The notes beneath the pieces were generated by a model. The model saw only the letters and a program-made list of their open reading frames with translations, was not told the DNA's origin and made no database searches. Source: Bog-532 sp963830385 (GTDB lineage Bacteria; Actinomycetota; Actinomycetes; Streptosporangiales; Streptosporangiaceae). From it: 64,000 nt of DNA. The position numbers and the translations under genes were made by a program. Shown here in pieces: positions 8,123-17,557 of the stretch. Location: the NCBI GenBank assembly GCA_963830385.1, contig CAWHMD010000010.1, positions 227,893-291,892 of the forward strand, given 5' to 3'. Position 1 is the stretch's first letter, and each line of letters starts with the position of its first letter.

Positions 8123-8539
8123 ATGGCTGAGGCAGCACCCAACACCGGGATCATCAGGCGCTTCGAGCAGGCGTTCCGCGCGGCCGATCGGGCGACGATC
8201 GACGAACTGGCCGACCCGGGCCTGGCCGACCACAACCCGGCGCCCGGCCACGAGCCGACGCTGGCCGGCTTCAAGGAGAAGGTGGCCAGCTTCAAGGCGA
8301 TGTTCCCCGACCTGGTGGAGGAGTTGCAGGACGTCGTGGCCAGCGGCGACACCGTCGCCACCCGCTGGGTCGTGACCGGTTCGCTCCAGCAGGACTTCAT
8401 GGGGATCCCCGCCACCGGCCAGCCGATCAGGGTCGAGGGCATGAACTTCTACCGTCTGCGGGACGGCCGCGTGACCGACGTCTGGACCCAGTTCGACGCC
8501 GTCGCCATGATGCAGCAGCTGGGCCCGGTAGCGGCCTGA
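8123..8539 (+). CDS. SnoaL-like / NTF2-fold ester cyclase family protein
   Basis: 138 residues. Typical SnoaL-like motifs: IIRRFEQAFRAADRATIDEL, LADHNPAPGHEP, GFKEKVASFKAMFPDL, VATRWVVTGSLQQDF, GMNFYRLRDGRVTDVWTQFD. The fold is a cone-shaped alpha+beta barrel used by polyketide cyclases and by many uncharacterised small hydrolase/isomerase-like proteins. ATG 8123 is preferred to the in-frame GTG at 8117 because the AAGGGG ribosome site ends only a few bases before the GTG. Expression is probably controlled by the inverted repeat just upstream. Specific substrate unknown. Confidence 0.8.
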   Translation: MAEAAPNTGIIRRFEQAFRAADRATIDELADPGLADHNPAPGHEPTLAGFKEKVASFKAMFPDLVEELQDVVASGDTVATRWVVTGSLQQDFMGIPATGQPIRVEGMNFYRLRDGRVTDVWTQFDAVAMMQQLGPVAA

Positions 8540-8775
8540 CCCAGATCAGCTCGCGGCGGCCGGCGAAGGTCCCGATCGTAACGTTTCCGGCGGCCTGGGC
8601 GGACGTATGCTGGTGCTGGCAGTCACGCCTGCCCGATCCGAGCTGCGGCCGCCCGGCGCTGGACGTAGCGACGAGGACAAGAGCGGCCCAGCCCTCGCGT
8701 GAGTTCGTCTTTCGTTCATCGTGATCCCTCTCATGGTGGCCAGACGCCGGGACCGGCCACTGGATCGAGGACACG

Positions 8776-9303
8776 ATGGCGCACGACAAGATCAGCGCAG
8801 CCGCCCGACAGCGCATGGCCGAGACCGGTGAGTCCTACGCCGCCGCCCGCCGCGCGGTCATCCGGGAGCACCAGGCGGCCGGGGGGCACACCCCGCCACC
8901 CGAGGCGCAGTGGTTTGCGATCCGCTACGGCGACACCTGGTCGGGCCGGATCACCGACACGCTGGACCGGGTGATGTTCCGCGCTGGCCGTGGAGTTTCC
9001 GGCGTCGAAGTCGACCCGGACCAGATCCGGGTGCGGATGGGCTCTTTCAAGCTGGATATCCCGCGCCCCTCCGTCCGCTCCGTCCGCCGGTCCGGAGCCC
9101 GGGTTGGCGGGACGACCGGCGTGCACGGCGGCCGTGGCCGGTGGCTGGTCAACGGCTCGGCCGAGGGCCTGGTCGAGCTGACGATTGACCCGCCCGCCGC
9201 CATCTCCCCCAGCATCGACACCCTGTTCGGCCTGGGCCCGTCGCGGGTCGACCAGCTCACCGTCAGCCTTGACGACCCCGACGGCTTCATCGCGGCGGTG
9301 TGA
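8776..9303 (+). CDS. conserved actinobacterial hypothetical protein
   Basis: 175 residues. The N-terminus KISAAARQRMAETGESYAAARR (about 4-25) is a short helical module I recognise at the start of many unrelated actinobacterial proteins; what it does is unknown to me. The rest is a beta-rich domain (WFAIRYGDTWSGRITDTLDRV, VRMGSFKLDIPRPSVRSV, GRWLVNGSAEGLVELTIDPP, VDQLTVSLDDPDGF) of a type commonly annotated as hypothetical. No signal peptide or membrane segment. Tail-to-tail with the MurJ-like gene. Confidence 0.6.
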   Translation: MAHDKISAAARQRMAETGESYAAARRAVIREHQAAGGHTPPPEAQWFAIRYGDTWSGRITDTLDRVMFRAGRGVSGVEVDPDQIRVRMGSFKLDIPRPSVRSVRRSGARVGGTTGVHGGRGRWLVNGSAEGLVELTIDPPAAISPSIDTLFGLGPSRVDQLTVSLDDPDGFIAAV

Positions 9304-9322
9304 GCGATGGGGCCGGGCCTCG

Positions 9323-10966
9323 TCATGGCCGCAGCCGGTCTGCGGCCCGGCGGCCCCAGGCCAGGACGGCGCGCAGGTCACCGTCGTCGAGCAGGAAGGC
9401 GACGATCCCGAACGCGATGATCGCGCCGCCGGCCGCGGGGAACGCCAGGCCAAAGGCGGCCAGCTTGTGACGCTCGGGGATGGCCAGGCTGATGGCCACC
9501 CCGGCCGCGCTGCCGGCCGCCCCGGCCACCAGGCCGGCCAGCGCCGCCCGGCTGACCCCCTGAACGGCTGCCGGGCCGCAGATCTTACGGGTGACCAGGA
9601 CCAGCGGGACAGCCACCACGGTCTGGCCGATGGTGTTGCCGAGCGAGAGCGCGGCGACCACCAGGCGGGGCGGGACCAGCTCGGCCAGCACCACGTCGGC
9701 TACCGCCACCAGCAGCCAGCTCCCGGTCAGCGCGACCGCCGCGACCTTGAGCCGCCCGATGACGAACATCACCCGGGACAGGTTCGCGATCACCGCGGTG
9801 CCCGCGCAGCCGGGTGCCAGCAGCGCGAACGCCTGGATCAGCTCCGGTATCTGGTCGGGCTGCCGGGCCAGCACATGCGCGGCGGGCACGGTGACCGCCG
9901 CGATCACGGCCGTGCCGAGCCACGACATGAGCAGGACCGCCCGGGTCGAGCCGGCACTGGTCCGGTCGAAGGCCGGCCCTTCCCGTGCCGACAGCACCGG
10001 GAACGCGCTGACCACGATCGACAGCGCCAGGACGGCGGATACGGCGTTGAACACCTGTGAGCTGTAGTTGAAGATGACGATCGCGCCGGTCTCCCCGCGC
10101 CCGTTGGCCAGCGTGATGCCGACCACCCCGGCCAGGTCGACGACGACGAGCTCCGCCACCCCGACCAGCGCCAGGCCACCGGCCCGGCGGGCCACCCCGG
10201 GCGGGAGCCGCAGCACCGGCCGCAGCCGCAGGTGCAACCGCCACGTCGACGGCATGGCCACCACGACCAGGGCGGCGACCCCCAGCGTGGTGCCGACCGA
10301 CAGCACCAGCTCGGCCCGTACCGGCAGCCGGGCCAGCGGGAGCCCGTGGTTCAGCGGGACGAAGGCCAGATAGCAGGAGATGAGCACCAGGCTGGAGATC
10401 CCCGGGCCCAGCGCCGAGGCGGCGAACCGGCGGTAGGACTGCAGCAGGCCGTAGAGCACGACCGACAGCCCGTACAGCAGTGCCTGGGGGGCGAACACCC
10501 TCAGCATGTCGCTGGTGGCCGCGACGACGTCGGCCCGGACGCAGTGCGCGTTGGCGTTGGCCGGGTTGAGCAGCGAGGCGATCGGCCCGGCGGCCACCAC
10601 GATGATCAGGACCAGCGGCACGAGGATGATGACGGTCCAGGTCAGCAGCGCGGAAGTGATGCCTGCCACCCGGGCTTTTTCGGCCGGATCGTCGGCCGCG
10701 CGCTCGGCCGAGCGGGCCAGGATCGGCACCATCGCGCTGGTCAGCGCGCCCCCCAGGACCAGCTCGTACAGCAGGTTGGGGACCTGGTTGGCGGTGACGT
10801 AGGCGGTGCCCAGGCAGCTCGCGCCGACCGTCTGCGCGAAGAGCAGCGTGCGGCCCAGGCCCAGCAGCCGGGACAGGATCGTCAGGCCGGCGACCACGGC
10901 GGCGCCGCGGGCGATACCAGCGCTCAACCCACCGCCCGAACTGGTTCCCCGGGCTCTGGCGGGCAA
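9323..10966 (-). CDS. murJ: MurJ/MviN-like lipid II flippase
   Basis: 547 residues with about 14 hydrophobic helices. The N-terminal region (GAAVVAGLTILSRLLGLGRTLLFA, NQVPNLLYELVLGGALTSAMVPI) carries the MurJ/MviN signature of the MOP exporter superfamily, followed by FAPQALLYGLSVVLYGLLQSYRRF. MurJ moves lipid-linked peptidoglycan precursor across the membrane; actinomycetes often carry extra MurJ paralogs, so this may be a paralog linked to another polyprenyl-linked polymer. The gene lacks the long C-terminal pseudokinase extension of the main actinobacterial MurJ, which supports a paralog. It stands alone. Confidence 0.75.
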   Translation of the reverse strand: MPARARGTSSGGGLSAGIARGAAVVAGLTILSRLLGLGRTLLFAQTVGASCLGTAYVTANQVPNLLYELVLGGALTSAMVPILARSAERAADDPAEKARVAGITSALLTWTVIILVPLVLIIVVAAGPIASLLNPANANAHCVRADVVAATSDMLRVFAPQALLYGLSVVLYGLLQSYRRFAASALGPGISSLVLISCYLAFVPLNHGLPLARLPVRAELVLSVGTTLGVAALVVVAMPSTWRLHLRLRPVLRLPPGVARRAGGLALVGVAELVVVDLAGVVGITLANGRGETGAIVIFNYSSQVFNAVSAVLALSIVVSAFPVLSAREGPAFDRTSAGSTRAVLLMSWLGTAVIAAVTVPAAHVLARQPDQIPELIQAFALLAPGCAGTAVIANLSRVMFVIGRLKVAAVALTGSWLLVAVADVVLAELVPPRLVVAALSLGNTIGQTVVAVPLVLVTRKICGPAAVQGVSRAALAGLVAGAAGSAAGVAISLAIPERHKLAAFGLAFPAAGGAIIAFGIVAFLLDDGDLRAVLAWGRRAADRLRP

Positions 10967-11159
10967 GGCCTATCGCTGGTCTGCACCGGCAACTCCCGAT
11001 CCACGCGGGCAAGGCCGCCATTATCCCAATTGGCCCGCCCGGCCCGCAGGGGATGCTGTCATTAGCGGCAGGCCCCACCAGGGCGCCCACCGGGTCTCCT
11101 CACAGATCGGGCGGCAGCAGCCCGACCGGGTTGCTGCCCGTTGAGTAGTAACCCCCCGC

Positions 11160-12818
11160 CTAGCCTCGGGCTTTCGCCTGGCGTTACCGGCAGCCGTTCT
11201 TTTGCATGAAAAAGTGCCTCTGACCTGGAAGGATAGGGCTTGTCCAGGGTCCTGTCCGTTACCAGCCGAAGGCACTTTTCAGGTGAAGAATAACGTACGC
11301 AGCAGCCGGGTCGCCGTGTCATCTGACGGGAAAGGCCTGGTCTCCCAGGCAGGAGCGGTCCTGCTGTGGGAGACGATGCGGGTCACCGGCCTGGGCCGGG
11401 GCCTGTCGGAGAATCTTGCCCGGTGGCGGGCACCGCGGGCCGTCCACGACCCGGGCAAGATCGTCGCGGACCTAGCCGCCGCGGTCGCGCTGGGCGGGGA
11501 CTGCCTGGCCGACATCGCGGTGCTGCGGGAGCAGCCGCAGCTCGCCGGGCCGGTCGCGTCCGACCCGGTGGTGTCCCGGCTGGTCAGCCAGCTGGCCGCA
11601 GACCTGCCGCGGTCGCTGAAGGCGATCCGGTCCGCCCGGGCCGTGGCCCGGGAGCGGGCCTGGGCACTGGCGGGGGAGGCGGCGCCGGGCGCGGACGGCG
11701 GGCTGGTCACCGTCGACCTGGACGCCACCATCGTGATCGCCCACTCAGAGAAGCAGAAAGCGGCTGCTACCTGGAAGAAGACATTCGGCTTTCATCCCAT
11801 GGCCGCCTTTGCCGACCACGGTGCCGGCGGGAATGGGGAGCCGCTTGCCATCGTGCTCAGGACGGGAAGCGCCGGGTCGAACACGGCTGCTGACCATATC
11901 GAGGCAGCGCGGCTGGCGCTGGCGCAGCTGCCCCGCCGGCTGCGCCGCACGGTGCTGGTCCGCACCGACTCCGGCGGCGGCACGCATGGGTTCCTGACCT
12001 GGCTGACCGCGTCATCGCGGCGGCTGCACTACTCGGTGGGCATGACCATCACCGAGGACATGCAGGCCGCCATCTTGAAGATCCCCGCCGGTTCCTGGAC
12101 GCCGGCTGTACGACGGGGACGGGCAGGTCCGCGACGGGGCCTGGGTCGCGGACATCACCGGGATGCTGGACCTGTCGTCCTGGCCGGCCGGGATGCGGGT
12201 CATCGTCCGCAAGGAGCGCCCGCACCCCGGGGCGCAACTGCGGTTCACCGACCTCGACGGGCACCGGTTCACCGCCTTCGCTACCGACGCCAGGAAAGGC
12301 CAGCTCGCGGACCTCGAGCTGCGGCACCGCCGGCGCGCCCGCTGCGAGGACCGGATCCGGAACGCGAAGGACACCGGGCTGCGGAACCTGCCACTGCAGG
12401 GCTTCGCCCAGAACCAGCTGTGGTGCGAGATTGCCGCGCTGGCCTGCGAGCTGCTGGCCTGGACCCAGCTGCTCGCCATGACCGGGCAAGCGCGCCGCTG
12501 GGAACCCAAACGGCTGCGGCTGCGGCTGTTCTCCGCCGCTGGGCGCCTGGCCCGCAGCGGCCGGCGTCTCCGCCTCCGCCTCGCCCAGCACTGGCCCTGG
12601 GCCGGGCAGATCACCATCGCGGTCACCCGCCTGCAAGCCATCCCCTCCGGCTGACCAGCCGCAACCTTCCCAGCGACACGAAAGGAGAAACGCGGGGCCC
12701 GTGGAACCCCGCCTACCCGGCGCGACAGCCGGGCAGCCAGGCGCGGCCGACACCTGAAAACCAACCCCAGCCGAACACCTCAGGCCAGCAGATCACAGAC
12801 GCGAAAGATCGAGGCTAG
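11160..12818 (+). mobile_element. IS1380-family insertion sequence (1.66 kb)
   Basis: The ends are inverted repeats: CTAGCCTCGGGCTTTCGC at 11160-11177 and GCGAAAGATCGAGGCTAG at 12801-12818 (16 of 18 positions match after reverse complementing). The length and the single transposase gene fit IS1380. No clean target duplication flanks the ends. Because the transposase is frameshifted the copy is probably immobile. It lies at the junction between the MurJ region and the AT-rich TPR module. Confidence 0.8.
11283..12654 (+). pseudogene. IS1380-family DDE transposase, frameshifted
   Basis: The first part (SSDGKGLVSQAGAVLLWETM, LARWRAPRAVHDPGKIVADLA, VTVDLDATIVIAHSEKQ, FADHGAGGNGEPLAIVLRTG, VLVRTDSGGGTHGFLTWL) contains the first two catalytic aspartates (VDLDAT and RTDSGG). 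Near 12100 one base is lost or gained, and the C-terminal third (LYDGDGQVRDGAWVADITG, then RARCEDRIRNAKDTGLRNLP and QNQLWCEIAALACELLAW) continues in the next frame; ED in the RCEDRI motif is the expected final acidic residue. GTG 11283 gives the usual family N-terminus. Confidence 0.8.
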
Positions 12819-12965
12819 AGCGGACGATTGCAATCGAGCCGATGGCGAACCCTGCAAAGGAATCAGCTTGCGAGGCAAAACCCCTTAAGGTGTACGTTCT
12901 CGACCTGGTGACGCGATGCACCTACTAGACTGTCCACCCTGGACAAACACAGGGGGGACCGACCA

Positions 12966-13998
12966 ATGGCAGCATCCAGCTGGCCCTTTTCAACGATAGC
13001 TGCGCTGGCAGATGCACTCCTATTAATTAGCGAGACGAGCTCCATAGGGAACAGAAGATTTCCTGCCCGAAATTTTCGGCTTGAATATCAGATCCCGGCA
13101 AGAAGGTCCGCCAATTACGCAGGAATCGTTGGAACATTCAACAACACCACCGATGCTTCCGATGCATTCCGCGAGCTAAATATGCTACATAACCGTTATG
13201 TGGAGAAATTCGTATACATCGGCACCAGGGTAACCAAATTCGATGTAGCCTCAGAAGATTGCCCTGAGTCATTCAGGACAGCTTCAAAGCTTGATGAGTT
13301 TGGACACTCAGATGAAAATCTCCTCCTCACCAGGACGGAAGATGTTGATTTTATTGCCAGGCGCGCTGGGATATCAAAAAATGAGCTTCGCGGAATGCTG
13401 GACGATGCCGCAACGAATAATCGCGGTGGCAACAATGACCATTCCAAATTGCTGCCTCTTGTCGACATTCTTCAGCAATGGCACGACTCTCTCGACAACA
13501 GACCGGTTTTCTCAGCTTATTGGGAGGACGCGCAGTCGATCCTCGCCGATCCCAAGCCCGGATGGGCACAGGAAATACGTGATAGACTAGGCCTGCTCCA
13601 TTATGATCCCGCGTGGAAGCCTGGCAGAGAGATGGACGTTGTAGTTTTCCGCTATCCAGTCCGGCTTATTCCGCGTCCCGATCGTTCGAGTCCGCGACTA
13701 CTTTTGAGGCCAACCATCCTGGACGGAGCTCTTTCGGCGGCTTTTTGCACAGCCCCCGCCGGCACCGGGGGTGGGCAGCGCTGTTGATCTAGCAAGCCGC
13801 GAAGACGACCCCTGGCAGGAGGTCATCCATCCGCCGGTGGAGCTGAAGCCTAACCATGTATGGGCCGTTGATACTCTAACTGTCAGCCCACCCACTGATC
13901 TAGCTCACAGCCGGGCACTGCATATGATCAAGCTCTGCCTCAGCGCATCTCAAGACTTTTATGATCTTTGCAATGCTGTGGATGGGGACCTGATATGA
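12966..13998 (+). pseudogene. unrecognised protein, upstream partner of the TPR protein (frameshifted or misread near 13727)
   Basis: ATG preceded by a strong AGGGGGG ribosome site. The first frame runs 273 codons, but after about codon 253 it turns into unlikely sequence; removing one G near 13727 joins it to a frame reading ELFRRLFAQPPPAPGVGSAV and on to NHVWAVDTLTVSPPTD and a stop that overlaps the next ATG (ATGA at 13995-13998). The rejoined protein is about 343 residues, soluble, and matches no family I know. Visible features are RYVEKFVYIGTRVTKFDV, FIARRAGISKNELRGMLDDA and LLPLVDILQQWHDSLDNRP. Composition is AT-rich with a TTA leucine codon. Whether the shift is a real mutation, recoding or a base error cannot be told here. 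Confidence 0.55.
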
Positions 13999-16900
13999 GC
14001 GTAGCAGATCAGGCATTCAGCGACGCTCCTCCTAGATGGATTGAATTTTTCGAAGCATCTCCCGTGCAGGCGCTTGACGAGTTGTTCACCAATTCTTTTT
14101 ACCATGATTCACTGAATATGACTGAGCCAGAGGAACTGCTACTGGATTGGGCGGCTGCCATTGATAGTGCGTCGTTCAACGAGATGCTCGACTCGGCAAT
14201 AGCTACCTGGATCGAACTGCGCTGGAATAAGCCCAGTAAAAGCGGCGAATCACTTGGGCTGATGTGGCAGCGTGCGTTTCGAGTCACCGCAACGGCTGAT
14301 TCAGTATTGCATAAGGCAATAACTACGCTTTTTTCGAAGCGAACTAGTGCAGTGAGCTACCTTGGTCCGCTCGTTCAAAATCGCGCGACCGACCCACTCG
14401 GATGGTATTGGGCTTCAATCTCTCGCGTTCAGGCTGACGATAGCCTCGTCTGGCAGTGGTTCAGACTATGCAACCTTGTGCCCGGGACTCCTGCGTTCCA
14501 CGGCCAATGGGGCCTACTCGGGCTGCAACGGGCTCCGGGTGATGATCGAGGTGGCTTTCGCACAAGAGCGGCCGCCGGCCTGGAGCAATACCTGAAGGCC
14601 CTCCATACGCAGATGGAAGAACAGCGGATCGGGCAACGGGAGGCAGATCGGCTTGCCCTACAAGCGACACAGGGACTTAAGCGACGCTACCCGTTTCCGA
14701 ACCGTTGGCGGGAGTACTGGAGCACCCACAATTCTGACCTTCCTTTGAAGGTACAGCGATGGGTAATTGCGACTTGGGACGAAAGAATTTTCCGCCTCCC
14801 TGCATCGGCACAACGCAGGCAATGGAACAGGCACGCGGAAGAAGAAGCTACGAAATGGCCAGCGAGAGCAACCACTGTCGCAGAACGGCTTCGAAAGAGC
14901 TTTAGCGGTAACGTTCGAAAAGAAGCGGAAGCGTTGCTCAAGAGCCAGCGCTCATACGCTCTCGACACCGGAAACAGCTATTACATTGTACGGACGCTCT
15001 GCCGATTCAGCACAATCATTCTCGACAGGGATAAGCGCTCTGCAATTTCCTGGGCCGAAGAAGCAATTACGTGGGAGCCGTGGAACCCGTACTGTTGGAC
15101 CACCGTTATCGCCGCCACGAAAGCCTCGGGAGACCTCGAAAAGGCGATGAGGCTGTCCTTTGAGGCTATCGATCGTTTCCCCGACGACCCGGTGGCACGC
15201 AACGGGCTGGCCGAGGTGCTACGGCAGGCGGGCCGCCTCGACGAAGCGGAAACCGCCTACCAGGAAACCATCAGCCGCTTCCCCGACAACCAGTACGCAC
15301 GCACCGGGCTGGCCGAGGTGCTACGGCAGGCGGGCCGCCTCGACGAAGCCCAAACCGCCTACCAGGAAGCCGTCAGCCGCTTCCCCGACAACCCGGTGGC
15401 ATGCACCGGCCTAGCCGAGGTGCTACGGCAGGCCGGGCGCCTCGACGAAGCCGAAACCGCCTACCAGGAAACCATCAGCCGCTTCCCCGACAACCCGGTG
15501 GCATGCACCGGCCTAGCCGAGGTGCTACGGCAGGCCGGGCGCCTCGACGAAGCCGAAACCGCCTACCAGGAAACCATCAGCCGCTTCCCCGACAACCCGG
15601 TGGCATGCACCGGCCTAGCCGAGGTGCTACGGCAGGCCGGGCGCCTCGACGAAGCCGAAACCGCCTACCAGGAAACCATCAGCCGCTTCCCCGACGATCC
15701 GGTGGCGCGCAATGGGCTGGCCGAGGTGCTACGGCAGGCCGGCCGCCTCGACGAAGCCGAAACCGCCTACCAGGAAACCATCAGCCGCTTCCCCGACGAT
15801 CCGGTGGCGCGCAATGGGCTGGCCGAGGTGCTACGGCAGGCCGGCCGCCTCGACGAAGCCGAAACCGCCTACCAGGAAACCATCAGCCGCTTCCCCGACG
15901 ATCCGGTGGCGCGCAATGGGCTGGCCGAGGTGCTACGGCAGGCCGGCCGCCTCGACGAAGCCGAAACCGCCTACCAGGAAGCCATCAGCCGCTTCCCCGA
16001 CAACCAGTACGCACGCACCGGGCTGGCCATGGTGCTACGGCAGGCCGGCCGCCTCGACGAAGCCGAAACCGCGTACCAGGAGATCATCAGCCGCTTCCCC
16101 GATAACCCTTCCGCCCAAAATGCCTTGGCGTCCATACAGCGCTCGCTGGCACAAGAAGGCGAACCAGCAACCCTTCCGGACGACGTAGAGGAGTCCGCGG
16201 GAGACGGCACTCCAGATGCTGGAGATAGCGTCTCGGCTGCGCAGGAAGCAGGGCGAGTAACCACTTCTTCTGACAAGGCCGGGTCGACAGAAACCGGCCT
16301 TCCTGTCCGAAGCGCAGAGGATTTTGAGCCTTCGCCCACAGCGTTGCGGGCCGATATTCAGCATGCTCTCTTGCTTAAGGGCAAGGAGCGCCTGGCTGCC
16401 CTTCAGCGGGTTGTACGTCAGGCAGATCATGCGCTGAGCATAAATCCCTCCAATGTGGACGCATTGTATACGAAGGCTGAAGCATTTCTAGCTTTGCGCA
16501 ACTATGAAAGTATCGAGGGATTGCTTGCTTCACTTCCGGGATACATTATCGATAGGCCAGATTTTCTGGCCCTTAAAGCCCGGCTCGAAACAGCACGCTT
16601 GATGTTGAAAAGGCCTCAGCCATTTGATTCATCCGTTGTCGAATCGATCGCTGACTCCTGGATTACCGCAGGAAAATCTTCAGTCGAGCTTCGGGGTGCC
16701 GCGATCCTGGCTCGTCTGCGCGCATCTAGCGCCATGGTGGATGGTGCGGCGCTGCGTGAACTCCAAGAAAGTGCGACAGCCAATTTTGCGCGAATAACAT
16801 CTGAGCAATCCGGATTGCAGCGGGGTTATGCCAAATCCAGCCTCGGGTCTTGGTGGCTGACAACTGTCCGGCACGCGGTTATGGGCGGCGCCTCTGCCGA

Positions 16901-17012
16901 AGAAGTTAGTTACGAGGAGGTCGCCCCCCAGTTGGACCAATACGCGCCGCTACTCGATGCTCTTGACGGAGAGCTTGTGAGCGCATCTCGTTACACCTAT
17001 GCGCCAAAATGA
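13995..17012 (+). CDS. large tetratricopeptide-repeat protein (1005 aa) with near-identical repeats
   Basis: Start ATG overlaps the stop of the preceding frame, so the two are coupled. Residues 1-380 are an unrecognised mostly helical domain (PPRWIEFFEASPVQALDELF, LGPLVQNRATDPLGWYWASI, RWREYWSTHNSDL). A TPR array follows: nine consecutive 34-residue repeats built on GLAEVLRQAGRLDEAETAYQ, each with the TPR consensus positions. After an acidic linker (about 715-765) come further degenerate TPRs (ADHALSINPSNVDALYTKAE) and a C-terminal helical domain. No signal peptide or membrane helix. TPR arrays bind partners; here a scaffold or sensor role for the upstream protein is an inference. AT-rich outside the repeats, GC-rich within them. 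Confidence 0.7.
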   Translation: MSVADQAFSDAPPRWIEFFEASPVQALDELFTNSFYHDSLNMTEPEELLLDWAAAIDSASFNEMLDSAIATWIELRWNKPSKSGESLGLMWQRAFRVTATADSVLHKAITTLFSKRTSAVSYLGPLVQNRATDPLGWYWASISRVQADDSLVWQWFRLCNLVPGTPAFHGQWGLLGLQRAPGDDRGGFRTRAAAGLEQYLKALHTQMEEQRIGQREADRLALQATQGLKRRYPFPNRWREYWSTHNSDLPLKVQRWVIATWDERIFRLPASAQRRQWNRHAEEEATKWPARATTVAERLRKSFSGNVRKEAEALLKSQRSYALDTGNSYYIVRTLCRFSTIILDRDKRSAISWAEEAITWEPWNPYCWTTVIAATKASGDLEKAMRLSFEAIDRFPDDPVARNGLAEVLRQAGRLDEAETAYQETISRFPDNQYARTGLAEVLRQAGRLDEAQTAYQEAVSRFPDNPVACTGLAEVLRQAGRLDEAETAYQETISRFPDNPVACTGLAEVLRQAGRLDEAETAYQETISRFPDNPVACTGLAEVLRQAGRLDEAETAYQETISRFPDDPVARNGLAEVLRQAGRLDEAETAYQETISRFPDDPVARNGLAEVLRQAGRLDEAETAYQETISRFPDDPVARNGLAEVLRQAGRLDEAETAYQEAISRFPDNQYARTGLAMVLRQAGRLDEAETAYQEIISRFPDNPSAQNALASIQRSLAQEGEPATLPDDVEESAGDGTPDAGDSVSAAQEAGRVTTSSDKAGSTETGLPVRSAEDFEPSPTALRADIQHALLLKGKERLAALQRVVRQADHALSINPSNVDALYTKAEAFLALRNYESIEGLLASLPGYIIDRPDFLALKARLETARLMLKRPQPFDSSVVESIADSWITAGKSSVELRGAAILARLRASSAMVDGAALRELQESATANFARITSEQSGLQRGYAKSSLGSWWLTTVRHAVMGGASAEEVSYEEVAPQLDQYAPLLDALDGELVSASRYTYAPK
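15168..16085 (+). repeat. nine tandem 102-bp repeats inside the TPR gene
   Basis: Units of exactly 34 codons. Units 3-5 carry DNPVACTG and are practically identical to each other at DNA level; units 6-8 carry DDPVARNG and are practically identical to each other; units 2 and 9 share DNQYARTG. Identity extends to synonymous positions, which indicates recent tandem duplication or gene conversion. A short repeat collapse or expansion in multiples of 102 bases would stay in frame. Confidence 0.9.
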
Positions 17013-17098
17013 TCAGCCGTGATAAGGCGAGTGACCTACTGCCACCGTCCAGTGTGCCAGGCTAAATCATCCAGTTTTGCGGAACCCAGGAGTCGGCC

Positions 17099-17557
17099 AT
17101 GGCGGCCGAGGTGAGGGCGGAAACCGTCGCGGCGACGCCCACGGCCGTGGTGGCAGCGGCGACCACGTGGGCCGAGTTCCCGGCGGTGTGGGGGCCGATG
17201 CTGGACGAGGTGTGGGGCTTTCTCCGGGGCGGCGCTCCGGCGGGCCTCTACCAGCAGGGGCACAACATCATGCTGTACCAGGATGACGTCCCCCACGTCG
17301 AAGTCGGCGTTCAGGTGAGCGGGCCGTTCGAGCCCGCCGGCCGGGTCGTCCCGTCCGCGCTACCCGGCGGCCTCGTCGCCACCGCTACCCATACGGGCCC
17401 GGTCGCCACGATCGGGGAGACTCATCGCGCCGTGCGCGAGTGGAGCGCGGCCAGCGGGTACCGGCTGGCCGGTCCGCACTGGGAGATCTACGGTGACCCC
17501 GACCCGGTGAGCGGCCATTTCGATGTGCAGGTGCTCTGGTCACTGGTGACCCTTTAA
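17099..17557 (+). CDS. GyrI-like small-molecule-binding (AraC effector-binding) domain protein
   Basis: 152 residues matching the stand-alone GyrI/SOUL-like effector-binding fold: TPTAVVAAATTWAEFPAVWG, VWGFLRGGAPAGLYQQGHN, PHVEVGVQVSGPFE, LPGGLVATATHTGPVATIGE, HRAVREWSAASGYRLAGPHW, EIYGDPDP. The final WEIYGDP is the typical signature with the acidic ligand residue. Such proteins bind or hydrolyse hydrophobic cationic compounds. A CCAGGAG ribosome site sits about 8 bases before the ATG. Its stop overlaps the stop of the convergent TetR gene. Confidence 0.8.
   Translation: MAAEVRAETVAATPTAVVAAATTWAEFPAVWGPMLDEVWGFLRGGAPAGLYQQGHNIMLYQDDVPHVEVGVQVSGPFEPAGRVVPSALPGGLVATATHTGPVATIGETHRAVREWSAASGYRLAGPHWEIYGDPDPVSGHFDVQVLWSLVTL

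Noticed and set aside
11160..12818. Target-site duplication for the IS1380 element
   Set aside because: The bases flanking the inverted repeats (CCGC left, AGCG right) do not match.
15168..16085. CRISPR-like regular repeats
   Set aside because: The 102-bp periodicity has no spacers and translates into 34-residue TPR units.
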